From Streptomyces bathyalis (GTDB lineage Bacteria; Actinomycetota; Actinomycetes; Streptomycetales; Streptomycetaceae): 64,000 nt of DNA. The notes below the pieces were generated by a model. The model was not told where the DNA came from and searched no databases. It was given only the letters and a program-made list of their open reading frames with translations. A program made the position numbers and the translations under genes. Below, in pieces: positions 57,357 through 64,000 of the stretch (position 1 is its first letter; every line of letters starts with the position of its first letter). The DNA lies in NCBI RefSeq assembly GCF_015910445.1, contig NZ_CP048882.1, positions 4,836,001 to 4,900,000 of the forward strand. Direction: 5' to 3'.

Positions 57357-58316
57357 ATGATTGATCTGCGTCGTCTCACCGTGCTGCGCGCGATCGCGCA
57401 GTACGGCACCGTGACGGCGGCCGCCGAGGCCGTGCATCTGACCCCGTCGGCCGTCTCCCAGCAGGTGCGCCAGCTCGGACGGGAGCTGGGCGTCCCGATG
57501 CTCGAACCCCAGGGCCGGCGCGTGCGGTTGACCGAGGCGGCCCACGCCCTTCTGCGGCACGCCGACGCCATGGAGGAGCTGTGGCAGCGCACCGAGGCCG
57601 AGCTGCACGCGACCGCTGTGGGCGAGCCGAGCGGAGTCCTGCGCGTGGCCGGCTTCCCCTCGGCGGCGTCCGCGCTGCTCGTGCCCCTGGCCGTGCAGAT
57701 GCAGCGGGAGTGGCCGGGACTGACCGTGAGGGTCAGGGAGGCCGAGCCTCTGGACTGCTTCGACCTGCTCTTCTCCGGCGACACGGATCTGGCGGTCGTC
57801 GAGGCGATCGCGGACAACCCCCCGTTCAACGACGCCCGCTTCGACCAGCGGCCCCTGCTGGAGGATCCATTCGACCTGCTCACGACCGCCGGACATGAGC
57901 GGGCGAGGGAGCCCGGGCCCGCCCTGGAGGACCTCGCCGCGGAGCCCTGGATCCTGGGCATGACCGGCCGCGGCTGCTCGGCGCGGGAGCTCGTGCTCGC
58001 GGCCTGCCGCACCGCCGGGTTCGCGCCGTCGGTCGCGCACGAGGCGCGTGACTGGAGCCTCGTCGCGACGCTGGTCGCGCACGGGCTGGGCATCGCCCTG
58101 GTGCCGCACCTGGCTCTGCTGCCTCCGCAACTGGACCTCGTACGCACTCCGTTGACCGGACGCCACGTCCCGTCCAGGCGCTTCCTGAGCGTCACCCGGC
58201 GCGGCAGCGACGGTCATCCCGCCGTCGCGGCCGCTCTCCGCCTGCTCGGTGAACTCGCCGCGAAGCAGGGCGAGTCGGCGGTGCAGGCCGGGGCCGGAAC
58301 CGGGACCGCGGGGTAA
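57357..58316 (+). CDS. LysR-family transcriptional regulator
   Basis: A 319-aa regulator. The winged helix (1-62) is MIDLRRLTVLRAIAQYGTVTAAAEAVHLTPSAVSQQVRQLGRELGVPMLE-type, and the co-inducer domain follows with GVLRVAGFPSAASALLVPLAVQMQREWPGLTVRVRE and HGLGIALVPHLALLP. It belongs to the actinobacterial group whose members are self-regulated. The ATG at 57357 has no ribosome-binding site and an inverted repeat directly before it. It ends 4 bp before the stop of the convergent LysA-like gene. Confidence 0.9.
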   Translation: MIDLRRLTVLRAIAQYGTVTAAAEAVHLTPSAVSQQVRQLGRELGVPMLEPQGRRVRLTEAAHALLRHADAMEELWQRTEAELHATAVGEPSGVLRVAGFPSAASALLVPLAVQMQREWPGLTVRVREAEPLDCFDLLFSGDTDLAVVEAIADNPPFNDARFDQRPLLEDPFDLLTTAGHERAREPGPALEDLAAEPWILGMTGRGCSARELVLAACRTAGFAPSVAHEARDWSLVATLVAHGLGIALVPHLALLPPQLDLVRTPLTGRHVPSRRFLSVTRRGSDGHPAVAAALRLLGELAAKQGESAVQAGAGTGTAG

Positions 58317-58320
58317 GGGT

Positions 58321-59862
58321 TCACTCCTCCCGGAGCGCGTCCCTCTGCTCCCCGCCGGAGTCCGCCACGATGTCGGCCAGCGACTGCGGCTCACGCACGG
58401 GCACGAACCGCACCTCGCCGCCCGCTCCGTCAGCAGCCGGCTCGTCGCGTGCACCGGTCACCGTGAAGCCGTAAATGCCCGGCCGCGGCAGCGAGTTGTA
58501 GCCGAACGGATTGGAGAAGTAGTACGCCCCGGTGTCGAGGAGCGCCGCGTAGTCCCCCTCTCCCAGCCGCGGCAGCGGCCGCTCACGGGCCACCAGGTCA
58601 CCGGCGAAGCAGCACGGCCCGGCGACGTCCTGGACGACGGTCCCGCCGGGGCCGTCGGCGGTCTTCGGCTCTCCCGCCGCGTCGTACGCGGCCACCCGCA
58701 GCGGCCACGCCTCCGGCGTGAAGACGGTACGCACCGCGATCTGTGCGCCCGCATGGGTGACGGCGATGGACCGCCCGCCCGCCGACTTCGCGTACTCCAC
58801 GCGGGCGAGGACCGTTCCGGCCTTGGCCAGCAGTGCGCGGCCGAACTCGGTGACGATGCCGTACCGCCCGTCGAAGAGCCCCGGCACGGCCGCCGCGAGC
58901 AGCCGGGCGTACTCGTCGAAGGACGGCGTGATCTCGTCGCTGTCGAAGTTGACGGGGAGGCCGCCACCAAGGTCGAGGGTGTCGACCTGGCGCCTGCCGA
59001 CCGCGGCGTTGATCTCCTCGGCGAGTTCGTACGTCGCCCGGGCGCCCTCCGCCATCAGCTCCAGCGGCATGCCCTGCGACCCGACGTGCGAGTGCAGCCG
59101 GGTCAGCCAGGGGCGCTCCCGGTAGGCCCGTACGACCCATTCGCGAGCGCCCGGGTCGTCGAGCGCGACCCCGAACTTCGAGGTGGCCGTCGCGGTGCTC
59201 ATCGCCCCGATGGAGCCGCCGCCGATCTGCGGGTTGACGCGCAGACCCACCGGTGACGGCGACGGCAGGTCCGGGTCGATCAGCTCGTCGAGGCGGGCGA
59301 GCTCCGACGGGTTGTCCGCGTTGAGGGCGATGCCGAGGGTGAGGGCCTCGCGGAGTTCGCTGACGGTCTTCGCGGGGGAGTCCAGGACCGTCTGCGCCGC
59401 CGGTACGCCCGCGGCCCGTGCCAGGGCCAGTTCGCCGGGGCTGGCGACCTCGCAGCCGATGCCCTCGTCGGCCAGGAGCCGCAGGACCGGCACGAGCGAG
59501 GCCGCCTTCACGGCGAAGGTGTGCAGAACGTCCTGGCCGGGCGCTGCCACGTTCTCGAAGGCCGTCCGCAGCGCGTGCGCGGCCTCGCGTATCGCCCGGA
59601 CGTCGAGGAGGGCGGCGATCGGGTGCCGGTCCTCCGTGACGAGGCCCTGCTCGACGGCGGCGCGTACGGCCAGGTCGCGGCGGGCCGCGATCGCCGAGCC
59701 GTCCATGGCGTCCGTTCCGGCCGCGGAGGCGGCGGAGGCCGCGCGGCCTCCGGCCGGCGACGGGGCCCGGGAGCCGGGGGAGACCGGGGAAACGGGGGAG
59801 TCCGAGGAGGCTGTGGCGGCCGCCGGGGCCGTCGTGGCAGGGCTGCTGCTGGAGTCGTGCAT
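58321..59862 (-). CDS. LysA-like PLP decarboxylase
   Basis: A 513-aa fold-type III decarboxylase. After an about 75-residue Ala/Ser/Pro lead it has HTFAVKAASLVPVLRLLADEGIGCEVASPGELALA with the PLP Lys, HSHVGSQG, DLGGGLPVNFDSDE, EFGRALLAKAG and AGPCCFAGDLVAR with the conserved Cys and Asp. This is the pattern of diaminopimelate, ornithine or arginine decarboxylases and also of related PLP racemases. It is not clearly the biosynthetic lysA, whose usual neighbours (thrA/hom) are absent. It is divergent from hutU. Confidence 0.85.
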   Translation of the reverse strand: MHDSSSSPATTAPAAATASSDSPVSPVSPGSRAPSPAGGRAASAASAAGTDAMDGSAIAARRDLAVRAAVEQGLVTEDRHPIAALLDVRAIREAAHALRTAFENVAAPGQDVLHTFAVKAASLVPVLRLLADEGIGCEVASPGELALARAAGVPAAQTVLDSPAKTVSELREALTLGIALNADNPSELARLDELIDPDLPSPSPVGLRVNPQIGGGSIGAMSTATATSKFGVALDDPGAREWVVRAYRERPWLTRLHSHVGSQGMPLELMAEGARATYELAEEINAAVGRRQVDTLDLGGGLPVNFDSDEITPSFDEYARLLAAAVPGLFDGRYGIVTEFGRALLAKAGTVLARVEYAKSAGGRSIAVTHAGAQIAVRTVFTPEAWPLRVAAYDAAGEPKTADGPGGTVVQDVAGPCCFAGDLVARERPLPRLGEGDYAALLDTGAYYFSNPFGYNSLPRPGIYGFTVTGARDEPAADGAGGEVRFVPVREPQSLADIVADSGGEQRDALREE

Positions 59863-59914
59863 ACGACAAGCCAAACACGTCCGCCGCGCGCAGGGGTACG
59901 GACCACCCGCGATA

Positions 59915-59951
59915 TTGACTAGGTCTATTCACTCCGTACAGTGTGTGAATA
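59915..59951 (+). promoter_or_regulatory. hut promoter with overlapping operator-like inverted repeat
   Basis: TTGACT (59915-59920), a 16-bp spacer and TACAGT (59937-59942) form a promoter for hutU. TATTCAC (59926-59932) and GTGAATA (59945-59951) make a perfect 7-bp inverted repeat with a 12-bp spacer that straddles the -10, so a dimeric repressor bound here would block transcription. Confidence 0.6.
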
Positions 59952-59999
59952 ATTGAAGTCGGGGGAGTCGGGACGACACACGGCAGGGAGGCACGGGAG

Positions 60000-61690
<1,691 letters not shown>

Positions 61691-61694
<4 letters not shown>

Positions 61695-63088
61695 CCGCAC
61701 GGGACGCAGGCGGAGCGGGGGACGCCGAGGGTGCCGAGGGGAGCCCGGCGCGGCGGCCTGTCGTCGGCAGGCCGGTGCCCGACATCGGGAGCCCCCGCAC
61801 CCCCGCGGCGAGCCCGCCCTCGTTCCACGAGATGTGGCGTGACCTGGCCGCGATCGGCAAGAACAAGGCCGGCGGCGGCTACCGCCGCTACGCGTGGACG
61901 GGAGCGGACACCGACTGCCGCGCCTGGTTCCGCGCACAGGCCGAATCCCGCGGCCTGGCCTACGAGTCGGACCGCAACGGCAACCAGTGGGCCTGGCTCG
62001 GCGTGACGAGCGCGGAGGAGGTCGCTCGCGGGAACGCCGTCGTGACCGGCTCCCATCTCGACTCCGTCCCGGACGGCGGCGCCTTCGACGGGCCCCTCGG
62101 TGTCGTCTCGGCGTTCGCCGCGCTGGACGAACTCCGGGCGAAGGGCGCCCACTTCAGGGTGCCGCTGGGCCTGGTCAACTTCACCGACGAGGAGGGCGCA
62201 CGCTTCGGCCTTGCGTGCGTCGGATCCCGGCTCAGCGTCGGAGGGCTGACACAGAAGCAGGCGTACGAGCTGCGCGATGCAGAGGGCGTCTCGCTGCCGC
62301 AGGCCATGGAGCGGGCCGGCCACGACCCGGACGGCATCGGTCCCGACCCCGACCGGCTCGCCCGCATCGGAGCGTTCGTCGAACTCCACATCGAGCAGGG
62401 ACGCGCGCTCGCGGACCCCGGCCTCCTCGCGGCCGCGGCGGCGGGGGACCGGGAGGCTGCGGCGGCCGGGACAGCCGGTCACGCCGTGGGCGTCGCATCG
62501 GCGATCTGGCCGCACGGCCGCTGGCGGTTCGACTTCCGCGGCGAGGCCAACCACGCCGGCACCACCCGGCTCGAGGACCGCCGCGACCCGATGCTGACCT
62601 ACGCCGGGACGGTGCTCGCCGCCCGTGAGGAGGCCGAACGCGCGGGCGCACTCGCCACGTTCGGCAAGGTCGCCGTCGAGCCGAACGGCGTCAACGCCAT
62701 CCCCTCCGTCGTACGGGGCTGGCTCGACTCGCGCGCCCCGGACGAGGAGACCCTCGCCGCCGTCGTCGCCGGCATCGAGAGCGCGGCCGCTCTGCGCGGG
62801 CGTGCCGACGGCGTGGAAGTCGGCGTCACACGTGAATCCCATACGGGGACCGTGGAGTTCGCCCACGATCTGCGTGACCGGATCGCACGGCGGCTGGGCG
62901 GAGCGCCGCTGCTGCCCACCGGCGCGGGACACGACGCGGGGATCCTGTCCGCCTCCGTCCCGACGGCGATGCTCTACGTCCGCAATCCCACCGGTGTCTC
63001 GCACTCGCCCGCCGAGTCCGCGGAAGAGGACGACTGCGTGGCCGGAGTGCGAGCACTCGCCGACGTGCTGGAAGGGCTGGCCTGCTGA
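61691..63088 (+). CDS. M20-family amidohydrolase (allantoate amidohydrolase type)
   Basis: A 465-aa zinc hydrolase. After a variable 40-residue lead, metal-site motifs are VVTGSHLDSVPDGGAFDGPLGVV (His, Asp), NFTDEEGARFGLACVGSR (Glu pair), HIEQGRALADPG (His) and, late, LPTGAGHDAGIL. These identify allantoate amidohydrolase, beta-ureidopropionase and N-carbamoyl amino acid hydrolase. Position between hutU and hutF suggests it acts on a histidine-pathway product such as N-formylglutamate, but this is inference. It starts at GTG 61691 overlapping the hutU stop and its stop overlaps the next ATG (TGATG). Confidence 0.88.
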
Positions 63089-64000
63089 TGCCATCCGTCT
63101 CGTCCTCGTCCCCCACGCCCGCCTCGCCGTCGCACTCCCGCGAGGGCCCGGGCGGGCCGTCCCCCGACCCGGAGCACGTGTACTGGTGCACGCACGCCTG
63201 GCTCAACGGCACGCTGGAGCTCGACGTGATGATCGAGACCGGCGCTGACGGCCGGATCACCGCCGTACGCAGGGGAGTCGGCTCACCGCCCCGCGGCGCC
63301 GTGAAGCTGCGCGGCCTCACCCTGCCGGGCTTCGCCAACGCGCACTCGCACGCCTTCCACCGCGCGCTGCGCGGCACCGTGCAGGTCGGGTCGGGCACCT
63401 TCTGGACGTGGCGCGAGATGATGTACCAGGTCGCCGGCCGCCTCACGCCGGACTCGGCCTACGCCCTCGGCCGCGCCGCGTACGCGGAGATGGCGCTGGC
63501 CGGCATCACCTGCGTCGGCGAGTTCCACTACCTCCACCACGGGCCGGGCGGCGAGCCCTACGACGATCCCAACGCCATGGGCCACGCCCTCATCTCCGCC
63601 GCCCGGGACGCCGGGCTCCGCATCACGCTCCTCGACACGGCCTACCTCGCCTCGGGCTTCGGGCGGGGCGGCCGCGGTGAGCCTCCCGGCCGGCAGCAGC
63701 TCCGCTTCTCCGACGGCACCGCCGAGGCGTGGGCCGAGCGTGCGGCGCAGCTGCGGGCCCCCGAGGGCGGGCACGCACGTACCGGCGCGGCCATCCACTC
63801 CGTACGGGCCGTCCCGGCAAGGGAGTTGGGCCCGATCGTGGAGTGGGCGGAGGAGCGCTCGGCGCCGCTGCACGTCCACCTCTCCGAGCAGACCGCCGAG
63901 AACGACGCCTGCCAGGAGGCGCACGGCTGCACCCCCACGCGGCTCCTCGCCGACCACGGGGTCCTCGGGCGCCGTACGACGGCCGTGCACGCCACCCATC
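63088..64000 (+). CDS. hutF: formimidoylglutamate deiminase (HutF), 3'-truncated by window
   Basis: The first about 304 codons of an amidohydrolase-superfamily enzyme; the frame is open to the window end. ATG 63088 overlaps the upstream stop. The variable Ser/Pro-rich lead of about 30 residues precedes the fold: HAWLNGTLELDVMIETGADGRITAV, then GFANAHSHAFHRALRG with the metal HxH (86-88), the HutF-typical SGTFWTWREMMYQVAGRLTPD, and ITCVGEFHYLHHGPGG. It hydrolyses N-formimidoyl-glutamate to N-formylglutamate and ammonia. It is the third gene of the operon; imidazolonepropionase (hutI) is probably beyond the edge. Confidence 0.88.
   Translation, partial: MPSVSSSSPTPASPSHSREGPGGPSPDPEHVYWCTHAWLNGTLELDVMIETGADGRITAVRRGVGSPPRGAVKLRGLTLPGFANAHSHAFHRALRGTVQVGSGTFWTWREMMYQVAGRLTPDSAYALGRAAYAEMALAGITCVGEFHYLHHGPGGEPYDDPNAMGHALISAARDAGLRITLLDTAYLASGFGRGGRGEPPGRQQLRFSDGTAEAWAERAAQLRAPEGGHARTGAAIHSVRAVPARELGPIVEWAEERSAPLHVHLSEQTAENDACQEAHGCTPTRLLADHGVLGRRTTAVHATH

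Overview
The window is about 70% GC with dense actinobacterial-type codon use, frequent GTG and TTG starts and short hairpin terminators without U-tracts. It carries the UUA-decoding leucine tRNA (bldA type), an enolase-FtsB-DUF501-Ppx run, a resuscitation-promoting factor and a PAS/GAF/PP2C/HATPase phosphatase. Together these point to the core chromosome of Streptomyces or a close relative. I saw no transposase, integrase, phage gene, CRISPR array or secondary-metabolite assembly line.

Region 1 (1-13.2 kb) is housekeeping: the end of a SurA-like chaperone, a MazG pyrophosphohydrolase, a small membrane protein (DUF6479), a cytochrome P450, RpfA, enolase, an FtsB/DivIC-like division protein, DUF501, Ppx/GppA, a type II NADH dehydrogenase preceded by Rex-like operators, and a cyclopropane-fatty-acid synthase. 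Between mazG and the DUF6479 gene lies the most unusual feature of the window: a non-coding array of about 670 bp with ten copies of a 15-bp imperfect palindrome, organised in a 215-bp higher-order repeat.

Region 2 (13.2-23 kb) holds a ROK regulator divergent from a sugar ABC transporter and a Gfo/Idh/MocA oxidoreductase, then a MacB/FtsX-type ABC exporter next to bldA. Region 3 (23-32.5 kb) has the large phosphatase, a DMT transporter, an MFS exporter, a DUF305/DUF6153 pair with a histidine-rich repeat, and a GlxA-type regulator divergent from a cupin.

Region 4 (32.6-44 kb) starts with a six-gene cation/proton antiporter module whose order is like the Na+ module of archaeal Mbh rather than bacterial mrpA-G. 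It continues with a Bax-inhibitor-like protein, small hypotheticals, a thiolase, an SGNH hydrolase and cystathionine beta-synthase. Region 5 (44-55 kb) has an NCS1 permease, an OpuB/ProU-type osmolyte ABC transporter, an aromatic-amino-acid-lyase homologue with an altered MIO triad, an RpiR regulator, a TIGR03086 protein and an APC permease.

Region 6 (55-64 kb) has a PPOX-fold protein, a MetE-like protein, a zinc ribbon, a LysR regulator, a LysA-like decarboxylase and the start of a histidine-utilisation operon (hutU, an M20 amidohydrolase, hutF cut by the window end). Nitrogen and amino-acid catabolism and small-molecule uptake dominate the right half. Start codons were chosen from ribosome-binding sites and family length; functions are family-level inferences unless a residue motif is quoted.
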